A stretch of 6,832 bases of DNA from an uncultured Ignavibacteria bacterium (GTDB taxonomy: Bacteria > Bacteroidota > Ignavibacteria > Kapaibacteriales > UBA961), in the NCBI GenBank assembly GCA_937868245.1, contig CALMMI010000604.1:1-6832 (forward strand), in the 5' to 3' direction. Under the pieces are notes generated by a model that worked only from the letters and a program-made list of their open reading frames with translations, was not told where the DNA came from and searched no databases. Below are positions 6,479 through 6,832 of this stretch, piece by piece (within the stretch, counting starts at the first letter, position 1; each line of letters opens with the position of its first letter). The position numbers and the translations under genes were made by a program.

Positions 6479-6832
6479 AGGGAACATATCAATGCTCGTT
6501 ATCTCATTTGAATTAACTATCTCCGGTAATACTGCACCAAGATAATACACGTATTTATTTGATATGGAGCGTCCGTTTTCAACAAAATCAGGGTTTGGTG
6601 CAACTAAAAGAGTGATTTCCATGTCGGTTACCTTAAAAGACAATTGACGTTGCAGTTTGATTGCCGAAGAGAAATCTTTACAAGAGTCAATCATAGTACA
6701 TGCAGCTCTATCTAATAACATCGGTTGGTAACTCTGAGAAAAAGCCAGAAGCTGACGGCTTTGAGCATATTCGTCAAAAGCATTTACTTTTTCAGGGATA
6801 TAAGCATCAACAGAAACTTTAGTAAGATTGCC
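6467..6832 (-). CDS. Unrecognised protein, C-terminal 121 residues only
   Basis: The frame is open to the right edge, so the start lies outside the window; the internal Met at 6721 is not the likely start because coding continues upstream of it. The visible part begins GNLTKVSVDAYIPEKVNAF and ends with MFPELP before a TAA. It has a mixed helical first half (about residues 15-65, with QSRQLLAFSQSYQP and LLDRAACTMIDSCKDF), then alternating hydrophobic residues that suggest beta strands (KVTDMEITLLVAPNP, YVYYLGAVLP). Two cysteines sit in the helical half. There is no membrane segment in this portion. I do not recognise the family. The clean terminator downstream supports a real gene end. Confidence 0.7.
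   Translation of the reverse strand, partial: GNLTKVSVDAYIPEKVNAFDEYAQSRQLLAFSQSYQPMLLDRAACTMIDSCKDFSSAIKLQRQLSFKVTDMEITLLVAPNPDFVENGRSISNKYVYYLGAVLPEIVNSNEITSIDMFPELP

Noticed and set aside
6467..6721. 84-residue protein starting at the Met at 6721
   Set aside because: The same frame stays open to the window edge with coding-like sequence, so this Met is internal to a longer gene.

Overview
The window is compact and AT-rich. All six genes lie on the minus strand, so transcription runs right to left. In transcription order they are: the C-terminal end of an unrecognised protein, a secreted TPR protein, a small DUF3467 protein, a GH57 alpha-glucan branching-type enzyme, a HAD-UbiA fusion, and a DprE1-like FAD oxidase cut by the left edge. 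The composition, the DUF3467 gene, the GH57 enzyme and the TPR protein with an N-terminal signal fit a Gram-negative of the FCB group, perhaps an Ignavibacteria/Chlorobi-like lineage. This placement is an impression from protein style. No rRNA or other phylogenetic marker is present.

Right part (4118-6832). The unknown gene ends at 6467 and is followed by a strong rho-independent terminator (6406-6443). About 400 AT-rich bases without a convincing gene separate it from the TPR gene (6003-4483). The DUF3467 gene follows 56 bases later, probably in the same transcript, and ends at a second clear terminator (4061-4097).

Left part (1-4060). A possible promoter sits directly after that terminator. 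Three tightly spaced genes follow: GH57 (4021-2297), HAD-UbiA (2283-838) and the DprE1-like oxidase (823 to the edge). The gaps are 13 and 14 bases, so this looks like one operon.

The HAD-UbiA protein and the oxidase correspond to successive steps of the polyprenyl-phosphoryl-pentose route known from mycobacterial arabinan synthesis. UbiA transfers a 5-phosphoribosyl group to polyprenyl phosphate, a phosphatase (here perhaps the fused HAD domain) removes the 5'-phosphate, and DprE1 oxidises C2' of the ribose. The reductase DprE2 would be expected just beyond the left edge. The likely output is a lipid-linked D-arabinofuranose donor for an envelope glycan. Why an alpha-glucan branching-type enzyme leads this operon is not explained by the sequence. 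I found no mobile element, CRISPR array, tRNA or rRNA, and no clear evidence for a wholly new system.
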